Shown: piece by piece, positions 45,122-55,400 of the stretch | Layout: every line of letters starts with the position of its first letter | Numbering within the stretch: the stretch's first letter is position 1 | Source of the DNA: Paraburkholderia fungorum | GTDB taxonomy: Bacteria > Pseudomonadota > Gammaproteobacteria > Burkholderiales > Burkholderiaceae | Length of the DNA stretch: 64,000 nt | Assembly (NCBI RefSeq): GCF_900099835.1 | Contig: NZ_FNKP01000001.1 | Location: 496,001 to 560,000 of the forward strand | Direction: 5' to 3' | Made by a program: the position numbers and the translations under genes | Notes under the pieces: generated by a model | Seen by the model: the letters and a program-made list of their open reading frames with translations, nothing else | The model's database searches: none | What the model was told of the DNA's origin: nothing

Positions 45122-46687
45122 ATGAAGTGGTTCGACCGCATGACTGTATTCAGGAAACTGCTGCTGGCGTTCGCCGTGGTGATCGGCTTTTGCGTGGTGA
45201 TCGGCGGGATGTCGCTGAGCAAGCTGTCGTCGATGCACGCGATTACCGACGCCATCTGCGACAAGCACATGGACGGTCTCTACTGGATGGAAGAGGCGAA
45301 CCGCCACAAGATCGATTCGGATCTCGCCGCCGCGAATCTAGGCTATGCCACCGATGACGCCGGTCGTCAGAAGTTGAAGGACGGCATCGTCGGATCGTTG
45401 AAGGACATGCACGCCGCTTACGACTCGTATCGCGCGTCAATCGCGACCGCCAAAGGCCGGGCGATGTTCGACGACGTGATGAGCAAATCGGCCGTATGGG
45501 AGAGCATCGTGCATCAGCAGATCGGGCTGGAGCCGATTCCCGCCGGTGTCGATAACGCCGAACTGGTGCGCCGCGCGATTGCGTCGAGCGAGGCATTGCG
45601 CGACCGCATTACCGCGTTGATCGACTATCGCCGTCAGCAAGCCAACGACGCGCAGCAGGAAGCGACCGCCGATTATCAGCACATGGTGATCGTGATGAGC
45701 GTGCTGGTGCTCGCCGCAATTGTCGCGGGCACGTTGCTCGCGGCGGTGATCGCGCGGCGTCTCGCGCGGCAACTCGGCGGCGAGCCGGGTTACGCGATGC
45801 ACATCGCTAACCGTATCGCGGACGGCGATCTGAGCGTGCGCGTCGACACTCGCGCGGGCGACTCCGACAGCATGCTGTTCGCGCTCTCCAACATGCGCGA
45901 GCGGCTGGCCGGGATCGTGTCGGGCATCAGCGAATCGAGCGAATCGATCCTGCTGGCGTCGGGCGAGATCGCGCAGGGCAACACCGATCTGTCGCAACGC
46001 ACCGAGGAACAGGCCGCCGCGTTGCAGCAGACCGCGTCGAGCATGCAGGAACTGACGTCGACGGTGAAGATGAACGCCGAGAACGCGCAGCAGGCGGGCG
46101 GCGTTGCGCACGGCGCGTCGGAAGTGGCGGTGCGCGGCAGCGGCCTGGTCGGCGACGTGGTCGACACCATGCGCGAACTGGCGGCGGGCTCGAAGCGGAT
46201 GACGGACATCATCGCGGTGATCGAAGGGATCGCGTTTCAGACCAACATTCTCGCGTTGAACGCGGCGGTCGAGGCGGCGCGCGCGGGCGAGCAGGGGCGC
46301 GGCTTTGCGGTGGTCGCGGGCGAAGTGCGTTCGCTCGCTCAGCGCAGCGCGGTGTCGGCGAAGGAAATCAAGGAACTGATCGAAAGTTCGACTGCACGCG
46401 TGGGCAGCGGCGCCGAACTCGCCGAGCGGGCCGGTCAGACAATGGCCGAAGTCACACATGCAGTGAAGCGCGTGACCGACATCATGGGCGAGATTTCGTC
46501 GGCGTCGCACGAACAGAGCACCGGCATCGAGGAGGTGAACCGCGCGGTCGCGCAGATGGACGACGTGACCCAGCAGAACGCGGCGCTGGTCGAGCAGGCG
46601 GCGGCTGCGGCGGCGTCGATGGCGGATCAGGCGAGACAGTTGCAGGCGGCGGTGACGGTGTTTTCGCTGGAGCCGAAGCGCGGGTGA
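45122..46687 (+). CDS. Methyl-accepting chemotaxis protein
   Basis: A 521-residue receptor starting at ATG 45122. TM1 (about 12-32), a four-helix-bundle periplasmic domain ([20 protein letters not shown]) up to about 185, TM2 (about 190-212), HAMP, then the signalling domain with [32 protein letters not shown]. The tip is nearly identical to that of the receptor at 40077-41840, but it ends in LEPKRG without a CheR-binding pentapeptide, so its methylation would depend on other receptors. The ligand is unknown. Confidence 0.92.
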   Translation: MKWFDRMTVFRKLLLAFAVVIGFCVVIGGMSLSKLSSMHAITDAICDKHMDGLYWMEEANRHKIDSDLAAANLGYATDDAGRQKLKDGIVGSLKDMHAAYDSYRASIATAKGRAMFDDVMSKSAVWESIVHQQIGLEPIPAGVDNAELVRRAIASSEALRDRITALIDYRRQQANDAQQEATADYQHMVIVMSVLVLAAIVAGTLLAAVIARRLARQLGGEPGYAMHIANRIADGDLSVRVDTRAGDSDSMLFALSNMRERLAGIVSGISESSESILLASGEIAQGNTDLSQRTEEQAAALQQTASSMQELTSTVKMNAENAQQAGGVAHGASEVAVRGSGLVGDVVDTMRELAAGSKRMTDIIAVIEGIAFQTNILALNAAVEAARAGEQGRGFAVVAGEVRSLAQRSAVSAKEIKELIESSTARVGSGAELAERAGQTMAEVTHAVKRVTDIMGEISSASHEQSTGIEEVNRAVAQMDDVTQQNAALVEQAAAAAASMADQARQLQAAVTVFSLEPKRG

Positions 46688-46836
46688 AAGTCGTCAGTGC
46701 GTGGGGGCGGCGCCCCCTCGTTTTGCCGCGCTTGCCACGTCCCATGGCACTCCGTACACTCGCGCCTAATTCCTGAGCAGCGGTTTTTTCGCCGCCGTTC
46801 AGCACAAAACACGCCGAATAGAGGAGAACCCCCGCC

Positions 46837-48144
46837 ATGGCCGATTCGTACTTCCCACGCTGGCGCCGCCAGCCTGCCGCTGCCGAGGGCAGTATCGTCG
46901 GCACCGACGAACGCCTTGCCTGGCCGCAAATGTTCGCCATGGGCATCCAGCACGTCGTCGCGATGTTCGGTTCGACCGTGCTCGCGCCGTTGCTGATGGG
47001 CTTCGATCCGAACCTGTGTATTTTCATGTCCGGTATCGGCACGCTGCTGTTCTTCGTGCTGGTCGGCGGACGGGTGCCGAGCTATCTCGGTTCGAGCTTC
47101 GCGTTCATCGGTCTGGTGATCGCGGTGACGGGCTACGGCGGGCACGGTCCGAATCTGAACATTCCGGTGGCGCTGGGCGGGATCATCGCGTGCGGCGTCG
47201 TGTACGCGATCATCGGGCTGATCGTGTCGGCGGTCGGTACGCGCTGGATCGAAACGCTGATGCCGCCGGTCGTCACCGGCGCGATCGTCTGCGTGATCGG
47301 CCTGAATCTCGCGCCGATCGCGGTGCATGGCGTGAGCGGCAGCAACTTCGATTCGTGGATGGCGCTGGTCACCGTGCTGTGCGTGAGCGCGGTCGCGGTG
47401 TTCGCGCGCGGCATGATGCAGCGTCTGCTCATCCTGATCGGCCTGCTGATGGCGTATGTGATTTACGCGATCGTCACGAACGGACTTGGCATGGGCAAAC
47501 CGATCGATTTCGCGATCGTCGCCAACGCTGCGTGGTTCGGCTTGCCGCACTTTACGTCACCGGTGTTCGACCCGAAGGCGATGGCGTTGCTCGCGCCGAT
47601 CGCGGTCATCCTCGTCGCGGAAAATCTCGGCCACATCAAGGCGGTCAGCGCGATGACCGGCCAGAACCTGGACCGCTACGTCGGCCGCGCGTTTCTCGGC
47701 GACGGCCTCGCGACCATCGTTTCCGGCTTTGCGGGCGGCACGGGCGTGACGACGTACGCGGAAAATATCGGCGTGATGGCCGTGACCAAGATCTACTCGA
47801 CGCTGGTGTTCGTGATTGCCGCCGTGATCGCACTGGTGCTCGGCTTCTCGCCGAAATTCGGCGCGGTGATCCAGACGATTCCGGGTCCGGTGCTGGGCGG
47901 TGTGTCGATTGTGGTGTTCGGCCTGATCGCGGTGACGGGCGCGCGTATCTGGGTCGTCAACAAAGTCGACTTCTCGGACAACCGCAATCTGATCGTCGCC
48001 GCCGTGACGCTGGTGCTGGGCGCAGGGGACTTTTCGCTGAAGCTCGGCGGCTTTGGTCTGGGCGGGATCGGCACCGCGACGTTTGGCGCGATCATCCTCT
48101 ACGCGCTGTTGAGAAAACGCTCGGCGCAAGGGCCGGTGGCCTGA
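46837..48144 (+). CDS. Uracil/xanthine-family nucleobase permease
   Basis: A 435-residue inner-membrane protein with 12-14 helices of the NAT/NCS2 (SLC23) fold. AENLGHIKAVSAMTGQNLDR carries the substrate-binding Glu, and GFAGGTGVTTYAENIGVMAV the second conserved block. VPSYLGSSFAFIG is the first. The pattern is closest to the UraA/RutG pyrimidine side. It would import uracil with protons. The gene is monocistronic and followed by a long hairpin. Confidence 0.88.
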   Translation: MADSYFPRWRRQPAAAEGSIVGTDERLAWPQMFAMGIQHVVAMFGSTVLAPLLMGFDPNLCIFMSGIGTLLFFVLVGGRVPSYLGSSFAFIGLVIAVTGYGGHGPNLNIPVALGGIIACGVVYAIIGLIVSAVGTRWIETLMPPVVTGAIVCVIGLNLAPIAVHGVSGSNFDSWMALVTVLCVSAVAVFARGMMQRLLILIGLLMAYVIYAIVTNGLGMGKPIDFAIVANAAWFGLPHFTSPVFDPKAMALLAPIAVILVAENLGHIKAVSAMTGQNLDRYVGRAFLGDGLATIVSGFAGGTGVTTYAENIGVMAVTKIYSTLVFVIAAVIALVLGFSPKFGAVIQTIPGPVLGGVSIVVFGLIAVTGARIWVVNKVDFSDNRNLIVAAVTLVLGAGDFSLKLGGFGLGGIGTATFGAIILYALLRKRSAQGPVA

Positions 48145-48174
48145 TTTTTTGCCCTCGCAATAAGCGGGGGCAGT

Positions 48175-48234
48175 GGGTGGCGGCTAGTGGTTCCTTTCCC
48201 GTTGCCGGGGCCAGGGAAACGGAAGCCGCCACCC
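48175..48234. terminator. Long hairpin between convergent genes
   Basis: GGGTGGCGGCT (48175-48185) pairs perfectly with AGCCGCCACCC (48224-48234); an inner TTTCCC/GGGAAA pair (48195-48200, 48214-48219) extends it. No T-run follows. It may terminate both the permease and the antiporter genes. Confidence 0.55.
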
Positions 48235-48249
48235 GTACCGCAAAAAGCG

Positions 48250-49905
48250 TTACTTCCTCCGCGCCGTCAGCGCCGTCTCCGACAAATCCACTTCGCGCAT
48301 CAGCTTGTTCAACGTCTCATCGTTGATGTCCTGGCTATTGCGCAGCGCCAGCAACGCCTTGCGCTCGGCACGCATCGCCGCCAGCTTCATCCTGAACTCG
48401 AGCGCGTCGGCGCGGCGTGCCATTTCCCTCGGCTCTTTTTCTTCGTCGAGCGTGGCGAGGCGCCGCCGGTAGAGGTCCATCACGCGCGCGGTGACATCCG
48501 CCGCATACGCCGACTCCGATTCATCCAGATTCGCGCATTCGGTATCGTGCACTTCGTCGACTGCGCGAATCGCGGCTTGCGCGGCGGCCGTGCGCGCGAG
48601 CGCTTCCTCGGCGGCGTGCGGATCCTTGCCCCGCCGCCAGCCGTTCAACAACACCGGCAACGCGCCGACCGCCACCAGCAGCGACAGCAGAATCACGCCC
48701 GATGCGATGAAAATCGCCAGATCGCGACCAGGTAGCGGCGTGCCGTTCGGCAGCAGCTCCGGCAGCGACAGCACGCCCGCAAGCGTCACCGCGCCGCGCA
48801 CCCCGGCTACCGTCGTGACCGACACCATCCTCAAGCCGGGGACCGCGTTCGACACCCCTTGTTTCGCCGCGCCACGGCTCGCGAAATAGCGCAGCAGCCA
48901 GACCCACACGAAGCGCATCGCGTAGAGCGCGAGCGCCACCGCCGCGATGTAGCCGATCAGCAGACCGACTTGCGCGTTACTGGTTTCGTGCGCGTCGAGC
49001 AGCGCGCGGCCCAGAATGTGCGGAAACTGCAGCCCCAGCAGAATGAACACCATCCCGTTGAAGACGAACTCGATCATCGTCCACGTGCTGCTTGCACGAA
49101 CTCGCGACGACACCGGGCCTTCGGTCACGACGCTCGTGTAGTTCATCGTCATGCCCGCAGCCACGGCGGACAGAATGCCCGACAGCCCGAGGCGTTCCGC
49201 GATCAGATACGCGGCGAACGGAATCAGCAGCGTCATTACGACGCCGGGTGCGGGATCGCCCTCTTCGGTGAGACTGAAAAAATGCGCCGACACGAAGCTG
49301 AACAGCCAGCTCACCGCCGCGCCCACGGCCAGCCCGCCCACCGCGATGACCACGAAACTGATCGACGCGTCGCGCAGCGAAAACACGCCGGTCATCGCAG
49401 CGGCGATGGCGAACTTCAGCGCGACGAGACCCGACGCGTCGTTCATCAACGCTTCGCCTTCGAGGATGTGCATCAGCCGCCCAGGAATGCGGTCCTTGCC
49501 GACGATGCCCGACAGCGCCACGGCATCGGTCGGCGACAACACCGCCGCGAGCGCGAATGCGACCGGCAGCGAAATGGCCGGCACCAGTGCATGCACGAAG
49601 TAGCCGACCACCAGCACCGTCATGAACACCAAGCCGAGCGCGAGCATCAGGATCGCGCGGCGGGCCATGAAGAATTCGCGCTTGGGAATGCGCCAGCCAT
49701 CCGCGAACAGCAATGGCGGAATGAACAGCAACATGAAGATTTCAGGATTGAAGCTGACGTGCAGGTCGAGCCTCGGCCACGCGAGCAATGCGCCGATGGC
49801 GATTTGCACGAGAGGCAGCGGCAGCTTGAACGGCAACGAGCGCGTCAGGACGCCGGAGCCCGCGACGGCGAGCAGAAGAATCAATACGGTGAAGACTATT
49901 TCCAT
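48250..49905 (-). CDS. CPA1-type Na+/H+ antiporter
   Basis: A 551-residue inner-membrane protein. About 12 helices in the first 410 residues; LLFADGWRIPKREFFMARRA and ALAAVLSPTDAVALSGIVGK (with the conserved Asp of the PTDAV motif), then LEGEALMNDASGLVALKFAI (GExxxND) are NhaP/CPA1 hallmarks. The C-terminal ~140 residues are cytoplasmic and helical (RRRLATLDEEKEPREMARRA), as in regulatory tails. It would exchange Na+ or K+ for protons. Confidence 0.92.
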   Translation of the reverse strand: MEIVFTVLILLLAVAGSGVLTRSLPFKLPLPLVQIAIGALLAWPRLDLHVSFNPEIFMLLFIPPLLFADGWRIPKREFFMARRAILMLALGLVFMTVLVVGYFVHALVPAISLPVAFALAAVLSPTDAVALSGIVGKDRIPGRLMHILEGEALMNDASGLVALKFAIAAAMTGVFSLRDASISFVVIAVGGLAVGAAVSWLFSFVSAHFFSLTEEGDPAPGVVMTLLIPFAAYLIAERLGLSGILSAVAAGMTMNYTSVVTEGPVSSRVRASSTWTMIEFVFNGMVFILLGLQFPHILGRALLDAHETSNAQVGLLIGYIAAVALALYAMRFVWVWLLRYFASRGAAKQGVSNAVPGLRMVSVTTVAGVRGAVTLAGVLSLPELLPNGTPLPGRDLAIFIASGVILLSLLVAVGALPVLLNGWRRGKDPHAAEEALARTAAAQAAIRAVDEVHDTECANLDESESAYAADVTARVMDLYRRRLATLDEEKEPREMARRADALEFRMKLAAMRAERKALLALRNSQDINDETLNKLMREVDLSETALTARRK

Positions 49906-50313
49906 CGGTCTATTTCTACGGATATAACGAATGTTTCCTCGGAGATTTTCGACGATGCCGCCGCGTAGCGTTCACGAGGGGCAAGGCCGCAGTTTAGCCC
50001 GAGCACGAGAAAGGCTATTGTCAGCCGCGCATTGCGCGCTCGAGGTTGGCGGCGAAGGCCGGCAGCAAAGCGCTTCAGAACGCGTCAAATCGGGCAACTG
50101 AAAGCCCGCGCACCGCAACGGTGCGCGCTACGCCCACGCTCGGCGCACGAACCTTTCCGCCGGTGCAATCTTCGGTCGAAACTGATTTGGAATGTGCGTC
50201 AGCGTGCGCATGGAGCTTGCTTAAGCAGTAACGATGACGCACATTTGAGAAACGGTGCCGAGGTTGTTCGCCTCCGCGTTCGGACCGGGCCGGCTCTTGC
50301 GTGAGAGGACTGC
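49906..50313. other. Spacer between antiporter and EAL gene
   Basis: 408 bp, divergent promoter region. No RNA or repeat recognised; short open frames look non-coding. Confidence 0.35.
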
Positions 50314-51591
50314 ATGACGATTGCGCAACAGGATAGAACGGCCAGCGTGCCGCATGGTTTCGATGTCGAAGTGACGTCGGGGCTTCAACGTTTTTCAGCG
50401 CAGCATGGCGAGCTGACGCTATCGAGCGTGTTTCAGCCGATTTTCAGCCTGTCGCATATGCGGGCGGTCGGCTACGAAGGTTTGCTGCGCGCGCACGACT
50501 CGCTCGACCGCCCCGTGTCTCCGCTCGACGTGTTCGGCGAGGCCGCGCGTGTCGGCGACGTGCTGCAGGTGGACCGGCTTGCGCAGACACTGCATCTGGA
50601 AAACTTCAAGGTGCTCGGTGCCGAGCGTGAGTGGCTGTTTCTGAACGTGCATCCGGGCGCGCTCACCGATCCGTATCTGTCCGCCGCGTTGCTGGCGACG
50701 CTGCGGCGGCTCGATTTGCCGCCGCGCCGGATCGTGCTCGAAGTGCTGGAACAACGTGCCGAAGACCTGGAGCGTCTCGCCGATGCGGTGCGTCAGTTCC
50801 GCGAGCGCGGCTTCCTGATCGCGCTCGACGATTTCGGCGCGGGGCATTCGAACGTCGAGCGGATCTGGCAACTGAATCCCGACATCGTCAAACTCGACCG
50901 GGTGATGCTGTCGCACGCCGCGCATCGTGCGGATATGGCGACGATCCTGCCGGGCCTCGTTGCGTTGCTGCACGAGGCGGGCAAGCTGGTGTTGATCGAA
51001 GGCGTGGAAACGGAGCACGAAGCGCAGATGGCGCTCGCCTGCAACGCCGACTTCGTGCAGGGCTTTTTCTTCGGCAGACCGAACCCCGGTGCCGCCGATG
51101 CCGTGCACGCGACTGCCTGCATCAGCGAACTCACCGAGCGTTATCGCGATCTGGCCGAAGCGCGCGAGCGCCGCAGCGCGAGTCGTCTGGCGCCGTATTT
51201 GCGGGCCTTCGAGCGCGCGGCCGAGCGGCTTGCCGCAGGTGAGCCGCTCGAAGAGGTGTGCTGGAATTTTCTCGCGCTCGATCACGCGGCGCGCTGTTTT
51301 CTGCTCGATGCGAAGGGCAAGCAGGCGGGCCGCAACGTCGTGTTGCGAGCCGACCGGGCCGCGCACGAAACGCGCTTTTTGCCGCTCGCCGATGCACAAG
51401 GCGCGAACTGGCTGCGTCGGCCGTATTTCCGCGATGCGATCAATGCGCCGGAACGTGTGCATGTGACGCGGCCTTATCTGTCGATCAACGAGGCGTTGCC
51501 GTGTGTGACGTTGTCGGTGGCGACGCGGGTCGGCGATCAGACTTGCGTGCTGTGCGGCGACATCGACTGGATGGATGAAGAGCGGTTCTGA
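50314..51591 (+). CDS. EAL-domain c-di-GMP phosphodiesterase
   Basis: A 425-residue cytoplasmic protein. The EAL domain (about residues 25-265) keeps its signature residues: EGLLR (EAL motif), NVHPG, EVLEQ, ALDDFGAGHSN, VKLDR and EGVETE, so it should hydrolyse c-di-GMP. A C-terminal domain of about 150 residues (LAPYLRAFERAAERLAAGEP then AHETRFLPLADAQGANWLRR, PYFRDAI, and ending VCGDIDWMD-like) resembles the YkuI C-terminal PAS/CACHE-type module. It has no membrane segment. It may form an operon with cutC, 35 bp downstream. Confidence 0.9.
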   Translation: MTIAQQDRTASVPHGFDVEVTSGLQRFSAQHGELTLSSVFQPIFSLSHMRAVGYEGLLRAHDSLDRPVSPLDVFGEAARVGDVLQVDRLAQTLHLENFKVLGAEREWLFLNVHPGALTDPYLSAALLATLRRLDLPPRRIVLEVLEQRAEDLERLADAVRQFRERGFLIALDDFGAGHSNVERIWQLNPDIVKLDRVMLSHAAHRADMATILPGLVALLHEAGKLVLIEGVETEHEAQMALACNADFVQGFFFGRPNPGAADAVHATACISELTERYRDLAEARERRSASRLAPYLRAFERAAERLAAGEPLEEVCWNFLALDHAARCFLLDAKGKQAGRNVVLRADRAAHETRFLPLADAQGANWLRRPYFRDAINAPERVHVTRPYLSINEALPCVTLSVATRVGDQTCVLCGDIDWMDEERF

Positions 51592-51626
51592 GATGATGTC
51601 GTTTTTAACGACCGTCTGCCGCGCTC

Positions 51627-52328
51627 ATGTCCATCCTGCTCGAAGTCATTGCCACGACCGTTGCCGATGCGCGTCTCGCCGCGCAAGCCGGCGCTGACCG
51701 GATCGAACTTGTCACCGCGATGGGCGAGGGCGGTCTGACGCCGAGCGTCGGCCTGATCGAAGCGGTGGTCGCGGCCGTCGAGATACCGGTGAATGTGATC
51801 GTGCGGCCGCATAGCCGCTCGTTCACTTACGACTCCGACGACTACGCCGTCATGCTGCGCGACGTTCGGGCCGTGAGAGCGGCGGGTGCGAACGGTATCG
51901 TGATCGGCATGTTGAATGGCGATGGCGAGATTGACCGGGATGGACTCGAACGTGCGATCGATGCCGCCGACGGACTCGCCATCACCTTCCATCGTGCATT
52001 CGATGAAACGCGTGATCTTCAAAAAGCGCTGGACGTGTTGCTTGGTTTCGATGCGGTGACGAATGTGCTGACGTCGGGCGGGCAAGCTTCGGTGCTGAAC
52101 GCCGAGGACACGATTCGCGAATTGGTGCAGCAGGCTCGCGGGTCGCATTGCACGGTGCTCGCGGGTGCGGGTTTGACGGTCGATGCAATCGAGGGCTTCG
52201 TGACGCGAACGAAAGTCGACGCGGTGCATTTCGGTTCGGGTGTTCGCGTGGGAGGGAGCGGGCTTGCGGCGGTGGATATTGCGAAAGTCGCACAGGTGCG
52301 GACGTTTTTGAATAACGCAATCGAATAG
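51627..52328 (+). CDS. cutC: Copper homeostasis protein CutC
   Basis: A 233-residue TIM-barrel protein. LLEVIATTVADARLAAQAGA DRIELVTAMGEGGLTPS is the CutC start, followed by IPVNVIVRPHSRSFTYD, FHRAFDET and VLTSGGQAS. It is somewhat shorter than E. coli CutC (248 aa). The family is linked to copper tolerance, though its reaction is unsettled. It lies 35 bp after the EAL gene and ends at a strong terminator. Confidence 0.93.
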   Translation: MSILLEVIATTVADARLAAQAGADRIELVTAMGEGGLTPSVGLIEAVVAAVEIPVNVIVRPHSRSFTYDSDDYAVMLRDVRAVRAAGANGIVIGMLNGDGEIDRDGLERAIDAADGLAITFHRAFDETRDLQKALDVLLGFDAVTNVLTSGGQASVLNAEDTIRELVQQARGSHCTVLAGAGLTVDAIEGFVTRTKVDAVHFGSGVRVGGSGLAAVDIAKVAQVRTFLNNAIE

Positions 52329-52360
52329 CTAACTTGCCGTGCAACGTGCAACGCGTAACT

Positions 52361-52398
52361 AAAAAGCCGCTTCGAATAAATTCGAAGCGGCTTTTTTT
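52361..52398. terminator. Bidirectional terminator between cutC and the ferredoxin oxidoreductase
   Basis: AAAAAGCCGCTTCGAA, loop TAAA, TTCGAAGCGGCTTTTTTT. A long perfect stem with A/T flanks that works on both strands. Confidence 0.92.
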
Positions 52399-52431
52399 CA
52401 CAGCTGGCAATGCACGTCACCCGCAAGTCAC

Positions 52432-55400
52432 TTACTTCGCTACAACCACCGGAATCCCCCGCAACTGCCCAGCGCCCTTCATCTCCTCCAGCGACTTCCT
52501 GACGGACTCGCCCGTCGCTGCGTCGATCAGCAAGCGTGCCGCCAGTTCACGCTCGCCGCGCTTCACACCCGCCAGATTCGCCAGCTTCACATGACCGTAA
52601 CCGCGTACACGCGCATGCAGATCGGCAAGCTTCGCCACGTCTTCCAGGTTATTCGCGTCGAGCTTCGCGAGCGCACGCTGCAGCGTGGTTTCGTAATCGC
52701 CGGCGAGTTCGCGCTCCATCTTGCGCTCCAGTGTGCGGCCAAACGGATCGAGCACCGTGCCGCGCAGACCGCGCCATTTCGCCAGCATGCCGAGCACCGG
52801 CCACATCCATTTACCGAAGGTTTTCTTGACCGGATTGACGCCGGGTTGCGCGCGGCTCAGCGTAGGCGGCGCGAGGTTGAACTTGATGCCGAAGTCCTTG
52901 CCCGCGACGCCTTCGAATTGCGCTTCGAGTGCTTCACGGAAGGCCGCATCCGTATGCAGACGCGCGACTTCGTATTCGTCCTTCACCGCAAGCAGCCGAT
53001 AAAACGTCGTAGCCACCGCGCGCGCCACGCGTTCGCTTTGAGCATCGACTGAATGTTCAGCGCGGCGCGCCGCATCGACCAGCGCGCGATAACGCTTCAC
53101 ATACGCAGCGCCGCCGTAAATTTGCAGACGCCCTTCGCGATGCGCGATCAGTTCATCGAGCGTATCGACGCGAATGCCGGGCTTGGCAAGATGCCGCGCC
53201 TGCCACAGCGATTCGAGCGCAGCCGGATCGTGCGCCGCCATCCGGCCGATCGAAAACGCCAGTTGGTTCATCGTCACCGCGACGTTGTTCAATTCGATCG
53301 CGCGCATCATCGCCGCGAACGAAACCGGGACGAGGCCGAGTTGCCACGCGTAGCCGAGCATCAGAATATTCGCGCCGATCGTATCGCCGAGAAAACGGGT
53401 GGCGAGTGCCTGAGCGTCGCAAGTGGACATGCGCTCCGGTCCCGCCGCGTGGCGCATCTTGTCGATTAGCGCGCCGGCGTGCAGCGTCGCGTCCGGGTTC
53501 GTCACGAAGGTCGCGTTCGGAATCGCGTGCGTGTTGACGACGATTCGGGTGCGGCCGTGACGCACCGTTTGCAACGCATCGGCGCTGGCGCCGACCACCA
53601 TGTCACAGGCGAGCAGCACGTCGGCCTGTTGCGTGTCGATACGCACCTGGTTCAGCCATTCGTCGCGCGCGGCGAAGCGCACGAACGACAACACCGAGCC
53701 GCCTTTTTGAGCAAAGCCCATGAAGTCGAGCACCGACGCGCTCTTGCCTTCCAGATGCGCAGCCATGCTGATCAACGCGCCGACTGTCACCACGCCCGTG
53801 CCGCCGACGCCCGTCACCAGGATGTCGTACGGTGCGGCGTCCAGATGCGTCGCGGGAATCGGCAATGCTTCGACGTGGGCGGCGAGCGCTTGCGGATCGA
53901 ATGCGACGCCTGCGGCTTTTTTCAGCTTGCCGCCTTCGACGGTGACGAAGCTCGGGCAGAAGCCGTTCACGCACGAGTAGTCTTTGTTGCACGACGACTG
54001 ATCGATCCTGCGCTTGCGACCCAATGCCGTTTCAACCGGTTCCACCGACAGACAATTCGACTGCACGCCGCAATCGCCGCATCCTTCGCATACCTCTTCA
54101 TTGATAAAGAGACGTTTGTCGGGATCGGGAAACTCGCCTTTTTTCCGGCGACGACGTTTTTCCGCCGCGCACGTCTGGTCGTAAATCAGCACGGTGACGC
54201 CGTCGGTGTCGCGCAATTCGCGCTGCACGGCATCCATTTCGCTGCGGTGATGGAACGTGGTGCCCTTCGGAAACTGATCGTGATGGCCGTCGTATTTTTC
54301 CGGTTCATCGCTGACCACGACGAAGCGCGATACGCCTTCCGCTTCCACCTGACGCGCGATCTGCGGCACCGAGATGCTGCCGTCCACCGGCTGGCCGCCG
54401 GTCATCGCGACTGCATCGTTATAGAGAATCTTGTAGGTGATGGTCGCTTTCGCGGCGACCGCCTGGCGGATCGCGAGAATGCCCGAGTGAAAGTAGGTGC
54501 CGTCGCCGAGATTCTGGAATACGTGACGCGTTTTCGTGAACATCGAATGCGATGCCCAGTCCACGCCTTCGCCGCCCATCTGAATCAGGCCGGTGGTGTC
54601 GCGCTCCATCCACGAGGCCATGAAGTGGCAGCCGATGCCTGCCTGCGCGATCGAACCGTCGGGTACTTTCGTCGACGTATTGTGCGGACACCCCGAGCAG
54701 AAATACGGCGTACGTTTCACGCTATCCGCTTCGTTCGACAGAATTTGCGGTGCGACCAGATCGACCACGCGCTCGCGCCGGTCGAGTGCGGGTTTGTGCC
54801 TGGCGAGCCACGTCGCGAACACCGGCAGAATGCGCGACGGCCGCAATTCGCCGAGCGACGACAGCAGCATCGTGCCGTCCTCTGCATTCTTGCCGACGAT
54901 AACCGGACGCGTGCCTTGCGTGCGGTTGTACAGATAGTCCTTGATCTGCTGCTCGATGACCGGACCTTTTTCCTCGATCACCAGCACTTCGGACAAGCCG
55001 GAAACGAACGCATCGATCCGAGTCATTTCGAGCGGAAACGACAGGCCGACTTTATAGATGCGCACACCGGCGGCATCCAGATCGGCGACGGTCAGATCGA
55101 GCCGGCGCAGCGTCTCCATCAGATCCAGATGCGCCTTGCCGCACGTGACGATCCCCACGTTCGCATGCGGACTCGGCGCGATCCATTTGTCGATGCTGTT
55201 CACGCGCGCAAAGTGCCGTACGGCGTCGAGCTTCGCGTGCATCCGCGATTCGATGGTGAGACTCGGCAGATCGGGCCAGCGGTTGTGCAAGCCACCGGCT
55301 GGCGCGGCGAAATCGTGCGGCGCGGCCCATTCGGTTTGCAGCGCGTCGAGATCGACGGTCGAGCCTGATTCGACCGTTTCGGAAATTGCCTTGTAGCCGA

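Noticed and set aside
53479..55368. A 629-codon open frame on the plus strand
   Set aside because: Antisense to the ferredoxin oxidoreductase, Arg/His/Asp-rich with no domain.
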